From: Agrobacterium rubi TR3 = NBRC 13261
GTDB lineage: Bacteria > Pseudomonadota > Alphaproteobacteria > Rhizobiales > Rhizobiaceae
Length of the DNA stretch: 64,000 nt
NCBI RefSeq assembly: GCF_000739935.1
Contig: NZ_BBJU01000023.1
Span: forward strand, 62,001 to 126,000
Direction of reading: 5' to 3'
The notes beneath the pieces were generated by a model, which saw only the letters and a list, made by a program, of their open reading frames with translations, did not search any database and was not told the DNA's origin. Below are positions 17,960-27,180 of this stretch, one piece after another. The position numbers were made by a program, and so were the translations under genes. Within the stretch, counting starts at the first letter, position 1, and each line of letters starts with the position of its first letter.

Positions 17960-18976
17960 ATGAACGGTCTTGGTGGTCTCAACAAATCCGAACACGGTGT
18001 CGGCATCGGTCTCGTCCAACTGCAACTGCCCGTCACGGTGACGAAGGCGGATCTTGCCGCACAAACGCAGGTCATCGTTGATCTCGTCGCCAAGGCCCGG
18101 CGCAACCAGCCCGGCATGGACCTCGTCGTGTTCCCGGAGTACGCCCTGCATGGCCTGTCGATGGATATCAACCCTGACATTATGTGCACGCTGGATGGTC
18201 CCGAGGTCGCAGCCTTCAAACAGGCGTGTCGCGATAGTGCAATTTGGGGCTGCTTCTCCATCATGGAGCTGAACCCCGGCGGCATGCCCTACAATTCCGG
18301 CATCGTCATCGATGATACCGGCGAGCTGAAGCTCTATTACCGCAAGATGCACCCGTGGGTGCCGGTCGAGCCCTGGGAGCCGGGCGATCTCGGCATTCCG
18401 GTTATCGACGGGCCGAAGGGTGCCAAGCTGGCGCTCATCATCTGCCACGACGGCATGTTCCCAGAAATGGCCCGGGAATGCGCCTATAAAGGTGCGGAAA
18501 TCATGATCCGCACGGCGGGCTACACCGCCCCGATCCGTGAGAGCTGGCGCTTTACCAACCAGTCCAATGCCTTTTGCAATCTGATGGTAACCGCCAATGT
18601 CTGCATGTGCGGCTCCGATGGCACGTTCGATTCCATGGGTGAAGGCATGATCTGCAACTTCGATGGTTCGATCATCGCCCATGGCACGTCTGGCCGCGTC
18701 AATGAGATCATCACCGCTGAAGTGCGACCAGACCTCGTGCGCGAGGCTCGCCTCGGCTGGGGCGTGGAAAACAACATCTATCAGTTCGGGCATCGCGGTT
18801 ACGTGGCCGTGGCGGGCGGCGCGCAGGATGCGCCCTATACCTACATGCACGACCTTATCGCCGGACAGTACCGCCTTCCCTACGAGGATGCCGTGAAGGT
18901 GACGGATGGCACGTCCTGCGGCTTCGACAAGCCCACGAGGCGTTACGGTGAAACCTCAAAACCGGCTGGCAAATAG
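17960..18976 (+). CDS. amiF: Formamidase-like amidohydrolase, nitrilase superfamily
   Basis: A 338-residue carbon-nitrogen hydrolase close to AmiF formamidases (usual length about 334). The Glu-Lys-Cys triad is visible as E60 in [11 protein letters not shown]129 in [10 protein letters not shown] and C162 in [11 protein letters not shown]. AmiF hydrolyses formamide to formate and ammonia in the cytoplasm. Formamide is not an intermediate of the cyanurate route encoded around it, so the true substrate may be another small amide or ureide. It is in the middle of the operon, between the permeases and biuret hydrolase. Confidence 0.82.
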   Translation: MNGLGGLNKSEHGVGIGLVQLQLPVTVTKADLAAQTQVIVDLVAKARRNQPGMDLVVFPEYALHGLSMDINPDIMCTLDGPEVAAFKQACRDSAIWGCFSIMELNPGGMPYNSGIVIDDTGELKLYYRKMHPWVPVEPWEPGDLGIPVIDGPKGAKLALIICHDGMFPEMARECAYKGAEIMIRTAGYTAPIRESWRFTNQSNAFCNLMVTANVCMCGSDGTFDSMGEGMICNFDGSIIAHGTSGRVNEIITAEVRPDLVREARLGWGVENNIYQFGHRGYVAVAGGAQDAPYTYMHDLIAGQYRLPYEDAVKVTDGTSCGFDKPTRRYGETSKPAGK

Positions 18977-18986
18977 GAGAGACATC

Positions 18987-19688
18987 ATGGATGCGATGGT
19001 TGAAACCGCAGGACACTATATCGGCGCCGATCCCTATCCTTGGCCCTATAACGGCGCATTGAGACCGGACAATACAGCACTTGTCATCATCGACATGCAG
19101 ACCGACTTTTGCGGCAAGGGCGGTTATGTCGATCATATGGGCTACGACCTGGCCATGGTGCAGGCACCGATCCAGCCGATCAAAACAGTGCTCGCCGCCA
19201 TGCGGGCCAAGGGCTATCACATCATCCACACCCGCGAGGGACACAGACCTGACCTTGCCGATCTTCCGGCCAACAAGCGCTGGCGCTCGCAGCGCATCGG
19301 TGCGGGCATCGGTGACGCCGGACCCTGCGGCCGTATCCTCACGCGTGGCGAACCGGGCTGGGATATCATTCCGGAACTTTACCCGATTGATGGTGAAACA
19401 ATCATCGACAAGCCCGGCAAGGGTTCTTTCTGCGCAACGGATCTCGAATTGATCTTGCACCAGAAGCGGATCGAAAACCTCATTCTCACCGGCATCACCA
19501 CCGATGTCTGCGTATCCACAACCATGCGCGAGGCGAATGATCGCGGCTTTGAATGCCTGTTGCTGGAGGATTGCTGTGGCGCAACCGACTACGGCAACCA
19601 CCTGGCAGCCATCAAGATGGTGAAGATGCAAGGCGGCGTCTTTGGCGCGGTCTCCAATTCCAAAACCTTGGTGGAGGCCCTGCCCTGA
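18987..19688 (+). CDS. biuH: Biuret amidohydrolase
   Basis: A 233-residue cysteine hydrolase of the isochorismatase-like family; ATG after AGGAGAG. The catalytic triad falls at D36 (VIIDMQTD), K142 (IIDKPGKG) and C175 ([12 protein letters not shown]), the numbering I recall for the characterised R. leguminosarum bv. viciae 3841 biuret hydrolase. The N-terminus ([17 protein letters not shown]) also matches that protein closely. It converts biuret to allophanate and ammonia. It is followed without a gap by cyanuric acid hydrolase (stop TGA overlaps the next ATG). Confidence 0.94.
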   Translation: MDAMVETAGHYIGADPYPWPYNGALRPDNTALVIIDMQTDFCGKGGYVDHMGYDLAMVQAPIQPIKTVLAAMRAKGYHIIHTREGHRPDLADLPANKRWRSQRIGAGIGDAGPCGRILTRGEPGWDIIPELYPIDGETIIDKPGKGSFCATDLELILHQKRIENLILTGITTDVCVSTTMREANDRGFECLLLEDCCGATDYGNHLAAIKMVKMQGGVFGAVSNSKTLVEALP

Positions 19689-20743
19689 TGCCTTCCATGC
19701 GCGCCCAAGTCTATCGCGTCGCAGCCGACGGACCGGACGACATGTCCGGTGTCGAGGCTCTGTTTGCGCAAGGTCTCGATCCGGAAACCATCGTTGCCGT
19801 CCTCGGCAAGACCGAAGGCAATGGCTGCGTCAATGATTTCACGCGTGGTTATGCCAGCCAGAGTTTCGAGGCTCTGTTTCGCCGCTACGGGATCGAAGGC
19901 GTAACAACTGTGATGTCGGGCGGCACCGAAGGCGCATTGTCTCCGCACTGGACGATTTTCACCCGCGAGCCGGTCGAGGCCTCAGGCGAAAGAGCGCTCG
20001 CCATCGGAACATCCCGCACACCCTCCCTACCCTTTCACCATCTTGGCCGTCGCGAGCAGGTGATGATGGTGGCAGAGGGCGTGCGTGCGGCCATGCGCGA
20101 CGCTGGGATCGATGATGTTGCAGATGTTCATTTCGTCCAGATCAAGTGCCCGTTGCTCACCCTTCGCCGCATTGAAGAGGCGCAGGCAGCCGGAGAGACC
20201 GTAGTAACGCGTGACACACTGAAATCCATGGGACTGTCGCGAGGGGCATCGGCGCTGGGTGTCGCGGTCGCATTGGGCGAGATCGAAGCCAGCGACATAG
20301 CCGACGCAGATATCGGCACGCGGCAAGACCTGTTTTCCGGCTGCGCATCCACCTCGGCTGGCGTCGAACTGACGGATCACGAGATCATCGTGCTGGGCAT
20401 GGCGGACGGCTGGTCCGGTCCTTTCGTCATGGATCACGCGGTCATGCAAAGTGCAATCGACACAGCTTCGGTGCATGCGGCCCGCGCGCGTTTGCCAGAG
20501 AGTGGGAGGCTTGCGGCGGTCCTTGCCAAAGCCGAGCCCGACCCGTCCGGCAAGGTCGGCGGCAAGCGGCATACGATGCTGGACGATTCCGACATTTCCG
20601 GCACCCGCCATGCGCGTGCCTTCGTCGGTGGCGTTTTGGCAGGCGTCTTCGGCATGACCGACCTCTACGTATCCGGCGGTGCCGAACATCAGGGGCCACC
20701 CGGCGGCGGCCCCGTCGCCATCATCGCTGAAAAGGAGAGTTGA
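19688..20743 (+). CDS. atzD: Cyanuric acid hydrolase (AtzD/barbiturase family)
   Basis: About 351 residues from [11 protein letters not shown]; its ATG overlaps the biuret hydrolase TGA. Three similar domains, typical of ring-opening amidohydrolases, each offer a Lys and Ser: K41 (LGKTEGNG) with S77 (VMSGGTEG), K153 (IKCPLL) with S221 (FSGCASTS), and K293 (GGKRHTM) with S329 (YVSGGAEHQGPPGGGP). The enzyme opens cyanurate to carboxybiuret, which loses CO2 to give biuret. Barbiturase is the alternative member of the family; the adjoining biuret and allophanate hydrolases favour cyanurate. Confidence 0.9.
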   Translation: MPSMRAQVYRVAADGPDDMSGVEALFAQGLDPETIVAVLGKTEGNGCVNDFTRGYASQSFEALFRRYGIEGVTTVMSGGTEGALSPHWTIFTREPVEASGERALAIGTSRTPSLPFHHLGRREQVMMVAEGVRAAMRDAGIDDVADVHFVQIKCPLLTLRRIEEAQAAGETVVTRDTLKSMGLSRGASALGVAVALGEIEASDIADADIGTRQDLFSGCASTSAGVELTDHEIIVLGMADGWSGPFVMDHAVMQSAIDTASVHAARARLPESGRLAAVLAKAEPDPSGKVGGKRHTMLDDSDISGTRHARAFVGGVLAGVFGMTDLYVSGGAEHQGPPGGGPVAIIAEKES

Positions 20744-20744
20744 G

Positions 20745-22295
20745 TTGAGCGTCATTCGCGATACGCCCCTTCCGCAGGCTGGCCGCGCCATCGGCATCCA
20801 GACCCTGGCTATGACGATGCGCTTCGGCGGTTTCACCGCGCTCGACAATGTCTCGACCGACATTCCCGCTGGAAGTTTCCATGCGCTGCTCGGAGAAAAC
20901 GGTGCTGGCAAATCGACCTTGGTCAAATGCATCATGGGCTTTTATCACGCCACCTCCGGCTCGCTTTCGGTCAACGGTCGCGAGGTGTCGGTCGGCTCTC
21001 CCAAGGATGCGGCACTCTACGGTCTCGGCATGGTCTACCAGCACTTTACGCTGGTGCCGTCCCTGACGGGCGCCGAAAATCTCGTTATAAGCCGGGCGGA
21101 CGTGCCTACAGTCATCAACTGGGCCAAAGAGCGTCGCGATCTTTCAGATTTCATGGAGCGTATGCCGTTTCGCATTCCGCTGGACCGCCCGGTCAGCGAA
21201 CTTGCCGCTGGCGAAAAGCAGAAGCTTGAGATCGTCAAGCAGCTCTATCTTGGCCGCTCCTTTCTGGTGCTGGACGAGCCGACTTCTGTTCTGACACCGG
21301 CAGAAGCCGACGAGATGCTGGGCCTCGTGCGCGGCATGACAGAGCGTGGCGAACTGACCGTCCTGATGATCAGCCACAAGTTTCACGAGGTAACGAAATT
21401 TGCCGATTCCGTCTCCATCCTGCGGCGGGGCAAGCTTGTTGGAACCGGCAAGATCGGCGATCTGTCCAAGGCCGATATGGCCAAGATGATGATCGGCGAC
21501 GTGAAGCTTGCCGAACTCGATAGCCGTCTGCCCGTGCTTGAAGCAGCCGAGCCGGTGCTGAAAGTCGATGGCGTCACAGCGCCGGATAGTTCCGGATTGA
21601 AGACCATCGACATCGATGATCTGACCGTTCGTTCCGGCGAAATCGTCGGCATCGCCGGCATCTCGGGTAACGGGCAAAAGGAGCTTGGTGAAATTCTGGC
21701 CGGGCAGCGGCCAACCACGACCGGTCGCGTCATCGTCAACGGCGAGACATATGGTGCGACACGCGCTGAAACCCGCAGGAACAATGTTCGCTTCATTCCC
21801 GAAGAACCCTTGCAGAACGCCTGCGCCCCAAAAATGACGGTGAGCGAAAACCTGGCGTTTCGAAGCTTCGATCTCAAAGCCAGCGGCAAGGACGCCATGT
21901 GGCTGAACAGGCGCAATATGCGCAAGCAAGCCACGGCCCTGATTTCCGATTTCAAGATAAAGACCGCGTCCTCGTCTTCTCCAATTGCGGCACTCTCTGG
22001 CGGCAACGTCCAGCGGGCGGTTCTGGCACGTGAGCTGACCGGGGACGTGGATTTGCTCATCGTTTCCAATCCCTGCTTTGGTCTCGACTTCTCGGCAGTC
22101 GCAGAGATACGCGCGCGCATCATGAAGGCCCGCAATTCCGGCACCGCCGTTTTGCTGTTGTCGGAAGACCTCGATGAACTCATGGAAATGTCGGATCGCA
22201 TCCTAGTCATCTCGGAGGGAAGGCTGGTCTATGAAACGCCGGCGCTCGGTGCCGATATCGGCGTCATCGGCGCTCACATGGCAGGACATCACTGA
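20745..22295 (+). CDS. ABC importer ATPase with two nucleotide-binding domains (BMP-type system)
   Basis: About 516 residues from a TTG start that directly follows the upstream stop and has AAAGGAGAG at the right distance. The N-terminal domain has Walker [10 protein letters not shown], signature-like [15 protein letters not shown] and Walker [12 protein letters not shown]. The C-terminal domain has a degenerate Walker A (GISGNGQKE) and [15 protein letters not shown]. This layout is that of YufO/RbsA-type ATPases. It energises the two permeases at 15890-17946. Its stop overlaps the next ATG (ATGATG region), implying coupling. Confidence 0.9.
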   Translation: MSVIRDTPLPQAGRAIGIQTLAMTMRFGGFTALDNVSTDIPAGSFHALLGENGAGKSTLVKCIMGFYHATSGSLSVNGREVSVGSPKDAALYGLGMVYQHFTLVPSLTGAENLVISRADVPTVINWAKERRDLSDFMERMPFRIPLDRPVSELAAGEKQKLEIVKQLYLGRSFLVLDEPTSVLTPAEADEMLGLVRGMTERGELTVLMISHKFHEVTKFADSVSILRRGKLVGTGKIGDLSKADMAKMMIGDVKLAELDSRLPVLEAAEPVLKVDGVTAPDSSGLKTIDIDDLTVRSGEIVGIAGISGNGQKELGEILAGQRPTTTGRVIVNGETYGATRAETRRNNVRFIPEEPLQNACAPKMTVSENLAFRSFDLKASGKDAMWLNRRNMRKQATALISDFKIKTASSSSPIAALSGGNVQRAVLARELTGDVDLLIVSNPCFGLDFSAVAEIRARIMKARNSGTAVLLLSEDLDELMEMSDRILVISEGRLVYETPALGADIGVIGAHMAGHH

Positions 22296-22963
22296 TGGTC
22301 GAAATCAAAGCCCTACCCTTTGCCTTTCCAGCCCGCCCCCAAGAATTGGCGCTCATCGTCATCGATATGCAGCGCGATTTCGCAGAGCCGGGCGGCTTTG
22401 GGGCAAGCCTCGGCAACGATGTGAGCGGCATCGCCAGGATCGTCCCCGACGTCAAGCGTCTGATCGAAGGCTTCCGCGCAGCTGGCCTGCCGGTCATCCA
22501 CACGATGGAGTGCCATCGGCCTGACCTCTCCGATCTCCCGGCAGCCAAGCGCGACCGGGGCAATCCTTCAATGAGGATTGGCGATGTCGGCCCGCTGGGG
22601 CGCGTGCTGATTGCCGGCGAACCGGGAACCGCGATCCTGCCGGAACTAGCACCCATCGAAGGCGAAGTGGTGATTCAAAAGCCCGGCAAAGGCGCGTTCT
22701 ATGCGACAGATCTGAGCGGCGTGCTGAAAGACAAGGGCATAACGCAGCTCGTTTTCGCCGGCGTGACGACCGAGGTCTGCGTGCAGACGACGATGCGGGA
22801 AGCGAATGACCGCGGTTTCGAATGTCTCCTCGTGGAAGACGCGACGGAAAGCTATTTCCCCGAATTCAAAGCTACCACGATCGCGATGATCCGCGCCCAG
22901 GGTGCCATCGTCGGCTGGACGGCAATGATAGACGACATTCTGGAAGGGATAGCCCATGGCTGA
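22295..22963 (+). CDS. Isochorismatase-fold ureide hydrolase, triuret hydrolase candidate
   Basis: A 222-residue cysteine hydrolase paralogous to the biuret hydrolase in the same operon. The triad is D24 (VIDMQRDF), K129 (VIQKPGKG) and C162 ([12 protein letters not shown]). The substrate loop around residues 80-120 differs clearly from BiuH ([19 protein letters not shown]). Triuret hydrolases (TrtA) are known to be close relatives of BiuH and to be encoded near it, so I suggest that triuret, or carboxybiuret, is the substrate. Other members of the fold hydrolyse ureidoacrylate peracid (RutB), so the assignment remains tentative. Confidence 0.7.
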   Translation: MVEIKALPFAFPARPQELALIVIDMQRDFAEPGGFGASLGNDVSGIARIVPDVKRLIEGFRAAGLPVIHTMECHRPDLSDLPAAKRDRGNPSMRIGDVGPLGRVLIAGEPGTAILPELAPIEGEVVIQKPGKGAFYATDLSGVLKDKGITQLVFAGVTTEVCVQTTMREANDRGFECLLVEDATESYFPEFKATTIAMIRAQGAIVGWTAMIDDILEGIAHG

Positions 22964-23309
22964 GACAACACGCCCATCACTGACATCGGGCGGATGGAAA
23001 CAGTTGCCCTTCGACGCCTTTCGCGATGGCGTGACGATCCACTGGATTCGTCGCTTTGAGGGCGATCAGCCTGGCGTGGCGCTTCTCAAATACGAGCCCG
23101 GTGCAACAGTGCCGCGTCATCGCCACGAAGGCCTCGAAACCATTCTGGTGATCGATGGCATCCAGTCCGACGAGACCGGTGACTATGATTGCGGCAGTTA
23201 CATCGTCAATGCGCCAGGCACTGAACACTCCGTCTGGAGCGCAACCGGATGCGTGGTGCTGATCCAGTGGGATCGGCCCGTGACAATATTGAAAGAGGAC
23301 ATGGTTTAA
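22956..23309 (+). CDS. Single-domain cupin (ChrR-like)
   Basis: A 117-residue protein overlapping the previous gene by 8 bp and sharing TAATG with the next. The cupin metal site is visible in [16 protein letters not shown] (His, His, Glu) with a second histidine in APGTEHSVW, so it should bind a divalent metal. It resembles the cupin domain of the ChrR anti-sigma factor but lacks the N-terminal zinc/anti-sigma part. A role in ureide breakdown, perhaps decarboxylation or sensing, is suggested only by its position between two hydrolases. Confidence 0.8.
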   Translation: MAETTRPSLTSGGWKQLPFDAFRDGVTIHWIRRFEGDQPGVALLKYEPGATVPRHRHEGLETILVIDGIQSDETGDYDCGSYIVNAPGTEHSVWSATGCVVLIQWDRPVTILKEDMV

Positions 23310-25129
23310 TGCGAACGACACCTGCGCTCGATATCACCTCGCTGCACAGCTTCTACCAACAGGGTGGCCGCATTTCCGAGATCATAGAAGCGGTTTTCGC
23401 CCATATTTCGGAAGTGAACGATCCCGGCATCTTCATTCATCTGGCGGACAAAAAAGCTCTGCTTGTGGAAGCCGAAAAACTCGGAGCGTATGATAAAAGC
23501 AAGCCGCTCTTCGGCGTTCCCTTCGCCGTCAAGGACAATATCGATGTTGCGGGCATGCCGACCACTGCGGGATGCCCCGATTACACCTTTCTTCCGGAAA
23601 AAGACGCGACCGTCGTTCGACTGCTGAAGGATGCAGGCGCCATCGTCATCGGCAAGACCAATCTCGATCAGTTCGCGACCGGTCTCGTCGGCGTTCGCTC
23701 GCCCTATCCCATTCCCAAAAATGCCATCGACCCGACGCTCATTCCGGGCGGTTCGTCATCCGGTTCGGCGGTTGCGACGGCCCATGGCATCGTCAGCTTT
23801 GCGCTCGGCACCGATACGGCGGGCTCTGGTCGTGTTCCGGCGGGTCTCAACAACATTGTCGGGCTAAAACCCAGCGTCGGCGCCTTGTCTTCGACAGGTG
23901 TTGTGCCCGCTTGCCGGACGCTGGACTGCGTCTCCATCTTTTCGCTTACGGTCGATGACGCATGGAGGGTCTTTTCCGTTGCGGCACAGCACGATGAAAG
24001 CGACGCCTATTCGAAATCCGTCGCAGCCAACGGCTACGGGTCTGCTCCGCCCGTGTTGAAGATCGGCGTTCCGACACGACAAGATTTGCAGTTCTTCGGC
24101 GACGAGGCCATGGCCTCGTCCTATTCCGACGCACTGAAGACGCTTGAAGGGCTTGGTCATCAGCTCATCGAACTACCATTCGCCGATTTCTATGACGTCG
24201 CCAACCTGCTTTACGAAGGCGCCTGGGTCGCGGAACGCTACGCCGCGGTGCAAGAGTTTCTCGATACGAAAGAAGACAGCTTTCACCCGGTTACCCGACA
24301 CATCTACAAGGGCGCGAAATCTTTGACGGCAGCAGAGACCTTTAACGGCCTTTATGCCCTGCAAGCGCTGAAGAAGAAGCTCGCGCCCGTCATCGCCTCG
24401 ATCGATCTTTTCTGCGTGCCGACCGCGCCGCGTCACTATACGCTGGCAGAGCTTGAGGCAGAACCGATCCGCGAGAATTCTCGCCTGGGCACCTATACCA
24501 ACTTCGTCAACCTGCTCGATATGTGCGGCATTGCGGTTCCCACTGGCACGCGCGAGGATGGCCTACCCGCCAGCGTCACACTGCTTGCACCCTCCGGCAA
24601 AGACGGCCTGACCGCGACGCTCGCACGCGTGCTTCACCAAGCCAGCGGCCTTTCACTTGGCGCCACCGGATGGCCGCAACCCACGGCCGCACCCGAACCG
24701 GTGATCGAAGCAATCAGCGATCTCATCGACCTCGTTGTCGTGGGCGCACACCTGTCCGGCATGCCTCTCAACCCACAACTCAAAGACTTAAACGCTATTT
24801 TCAGCCGAAAAGCGAAAACGCAAGACTGCTATCGGCTCTACGCCCTCTCAGGCACCACGCCACCAAAGCCGGGGATGCTGCGTGTCGATGGCGGAAGTGG
24901 AGGTGAGATAGACATTGAAGTTTGGAAACTCTCTCCATCAGCCTTCGGCCTCTTCGTATCAGCAATACCCGCGCCGCTCGGCATTGGAACCATCACGCTG
25001 TCGGATGGAACATCCGCAAAGGGTTTCCTTGTCGAACCGGTTGCATTGAAAGGCGCGCTGGACATAACGGATTATGGAGGCTGGCGGGCTTATTGCTCCG
25101 GCGCAGACATGAAAACGGCTACGGCTTGA
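23309..25129 (+). CDS. atzF: Allophanate hydrolase
   Basis: A 606-residue amidase-signature enzyme; its ATG overlaps the cupin stop. The Ser-cisSer-Lys triad is K75 (FAVKDNIDVAG), S149 (PGGSSSGSA) and S173 (GTDTAGSGRVPAG), with spacings identical to the K91/S165/S189 set of AtzF. A separate C-terminal domain (about 480-606) is of the kind seen in allophanate hydrolases and absent from ordinary amidases. It splits allophanate to two ammonia and CO2, completing the route from cyanurate. It is the last gene of the operon; only 5 bp separate its stop from that of the convergent smoI. Confidence 0.92.
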   Translation: MRTTPALDITSLHSFYQQGGRISEIIEAVFAHISEVNDPGIFIHLADKKALLVEAEKLGAYDKSKPLFGVPFAVKDNIDVAGMPTTAGCPDYTFLPEKDATVVRLLKDAGAIVIGKTNLDQFATGLVGVRSPYPIPKNAIDPTLIPGGSSSGSAVATAHGIVSFALGTDTAGSGRVPAGLNNIVGLKPSVGALSSTGVVPACRTLDCVSIFSLTVDDAWRVFSVAAQHDESDAYSKSVAANGYGSAPPVLKIGVPTRQDLQFFGDEAMASSYSDALKTLEGLGHQLIELPFADFYDVANLLYEGAWVAERYAAVQEFLDTKEDSFHPVTRHIYKGAKSLTAAETFNGLYALQALKKKLAPVIASIDLFCVPTAPRHYTLAELEAEPIRENSRLGTYTNFVNLLDMCGIAVPTGTREDGLPASVTLLAPSGKDGLTATLARVLHQASGLSLGATGWPQPTAAPEPVIEAISDLIDLVVVGAHLSGMPLNPQLKDLNAIFSRKAKTQDCYRLYALSGTTPPKPGMLRVDGGSGGEIDIEVWKLSPSAFGLFVSAIPAPLGIGTITLSDGTSAKGFLVEPVALKGALDITDYGGWRAYCSGADMKTATA

Positions 25130-25134
25130 ACGGA

Positions 25135-27129
25135 TCATTGGAGGTGTCGTAGACCTGCAAACAGTGCCTCACTCGCGCAACCGGTTCGGTAAAATACAGG
25201 TGGTGAGCCGATCGGCGCGGCAATATTCACCTCTGCACCGCCCGTAAAACATTCGCCCGTCCACACATGAACCCATTGCCCACCCTGTGGAAGATAGACG
25301 ATGCGATTTTCCTGTGCGGCTTGCCACACCGGTGCGATGAGCATGTCGGCGCCGTAGAGATAGCTATCCTGAATGGCGTAGGTTTGGGGATCGTCCTGGT
25401 AATGCAGGAAAAGCGGGCGTTGAACGGGCAAGCCGCGGTCCACGGCCTCTGCAGAGAGCGACTTGAGGTAGGGCGCGAGATATCGGTAAATCCGCGTCAT
25501 GCGGGCAAAATGCGCAAGGACTTCCGGGTCTTGATCAATCTGGACATTTTCACGCGGGCGATTTCCCTCATGGCTACGCATGACGGGCGTAAACGCCGCC
25601 ATTTCGGCCCAGCGCATCAAAAGCTCTGGCGTGCGGACATTGCCGAAAAGGCTGGTGTAACCGCCGATATCGGAATGATGGTAGGCATTGCCCAGCAAAC
25701 CTGATGACAGTGCCCCGCATATGACGGTGACGAGCCCGTCATGGCGTGAGAAATCGACCGATTGGTCACCGCCCCAGAGGAGCGGGCAATGTTTCTGAAC
25801 GCCCGTGAAGCCTGCCCGCATGAAAAACAGGGCGTCACCCGTCTTGTCACGCGAGGCCACGGCCTTGGCGTTGACTTCGGCCCACAGGGTCGGCCAGGCA
25901 TTGTGCATCAGTTTGGCATCGATACCATTCGACAGGTGTACGTCGATCGGCAGATACTCCCCGAAATCCGCCATCCAGCCGGACAGACCGAAATCCAGCA
26001 TATTCTTACCGACAATCTCTTCTGCAAACCACTCGGCGGCGGCCTCATTCGTGAAATCCACGACACCGCAATCGAATTCGCCGAAATCCACCAGCGCCGT
26101 TTTTCCCGCACCGTCTGTGGCGAAATAACCAGCCTTGTCTGCGATCTCAAATAGCGGACCATCGACGCAGAGATAGGGGTTTACGTAGCCCAGAAAGCGA
26201 ATGCCGCTGTCGCGCAGTTCGCTGATTTTCTGGCGCAATCCAGGATAGCGAGTCTCGTTTGCCTGCCAGTCCCAGAACAATCTGGAACCGAAGGATGTTT
26301 GTCTCAGCCCAACCCAGTCCTCACACCAAAGGGCGGAAACTTCCACACCGGCATTTCGCATCGTCTCAAGGCGAGTGAAGGAATTTGCGCCGTCTTTGAG
26401 GCCGATGATAGCACCATTATAGACCCAATCAGGCAGGGGCGGTTGGCGACCGAAGCGCGAGGACAGCGTCTCGACCAAGCCCACGAAGGTGTTTGCGGCA
26501 AAGAGTTCGATACGGTCGGGGATCGCCCATATCTCGATTTCATGAAAGGCTTTCTGCCGGAAGTCGAAGACGGAATAGGCGCTCGTTTCGACGTGCAGCG
26601 CATAGAGCGCCGAAGAAACATAGGTCGGTTGCGGGTAATTGGTGTTGAAGTAATCGCCACCGGCCTTGTCTTTGACGTTGGCCTTGAAGGTGATTTCGCT
26701 TGTCGGGTCGCGACCGACACCGGGCTCGGATGTCCAGAGCGGGAAACGGCGTCCACGCATGTCGAAATAGGACATCTGCTCGCCACCGCCCCAGACATGC
26801 TCGTCCTCATCGGCTTTGATGCGGACCCAGAGGCGGTTAAGTTTGGGGTCTGTCGCCTCAAACGTGATGGCATTATCAACGACGGTCAGGATGAGACGAG
26901 GCGGTTGTCCTGTTGCGTCGGAGAGCAGTATGCGGTTGCCTTCGACCTGGGCGTGGGCGAGCGCGCGGCGTTCGATGACATAGTCTTCGATCTCGAAGTT
27001 GCCACGATACATATCCATGCGTTCCTGGCCGGAGCCGATAAAGATCGCAGGCGATGCGTCGCTGTGGTTAAGGACAGCACGGTTGTTCAGGAACAGCGTG
27101 AAGCCGGTTTCAGTCTGCTCGAGTTTCAT
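25135..27129 (-). CDS. smoI: Sulfoquinovosidase, GH31
   Basis: About 664 residues from MKLEQTETGF; a longer frame to a TTG at 27174 is less likely. GH31 catalytic residues are D388 (WMADFGEYLP, nucleophile) and D455 (WGGDQSVDFS, acid/base). The sulfonate-recognition residues of sulfoquinovosidases are present as R283 and W286 (GSRLFWDW) and Y491 (DIGGYTSLFG), at the numbers I recall for the Agrobacterium enzyme. It releases sulfoquinovose from sulfoquinovosyl glycerol and related glycosides from plant sulfolipid. It is the last gene of the leftward smo transport operon. Confidence 0.94.
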   Translation of the reverse strand: MKLEQTETGFTLFLNNRAVLNHSDASPAIFIGSGQERMDMYRGNFEIEDYVIERRALAHAQVEGNRILLSDATGQPPRLILTVVDNAITFEATDPKLNRLWVRIKADEDEHVWGGGEQMSYFDMRGRRFPLWTSEPGVGRDPTSEITFKANVKDKAGGDYFNTNYPQPTYVSSALYALHVETSAYSVFDFRQKAFHEIEIWAIPDRIELFAANTFVGLVETLSSRFGRQPPLPDWVYNGAIIGLKDGANSFTRLETMRNAGVEVSALWCEDWVGLRQTSFGSRLFWDWQANETRYPGLRQKISELRDSGIRFLGYVNPYLCVDGPLFEIADKAGYFATDGAGKTALVDFGEFDCGVVDFTNEAAAEWFAEEIVGKNMLDFGLSGWMADFGEYLPIDVHLSNGIDAKLMHNAWPTLWAEVNAKAVASRDKTGDALFFMRAGFTGVQKHCPLLWGGDQSVDFSRHDGLVTVICGALSSGLLGNAYHHSDIGGYTSLFGNVRTPELLMRWAEMAAFTPVMRSHEGNRPRENVQIDQDPEVLAHFARMTRIYRYLAPYLKSLSAEAVDRGLPVQRPLFLHYQDDPQTYAIQDSYLYGADMLIAPVWQAAQENRIVYLPQGGQWVHVWTGECFTGGAEVNIAAPIGSPPVFYRTGCASEALFAGLRHLQ

Positions 27130-27180
27130 AACACTGTCTTTCAAAGTCTTCGATTTCAGTTGGTCGCAGCACAAAACCGC

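Noticed and set aside
19688..20743. Barbiturase as the function of the ring-opening amidohydrolase
   Set aside because: Same family, but biuret and allophanate hydrolases in the same operon point to cyanurate; no pyrimidine-degradation genes are near.
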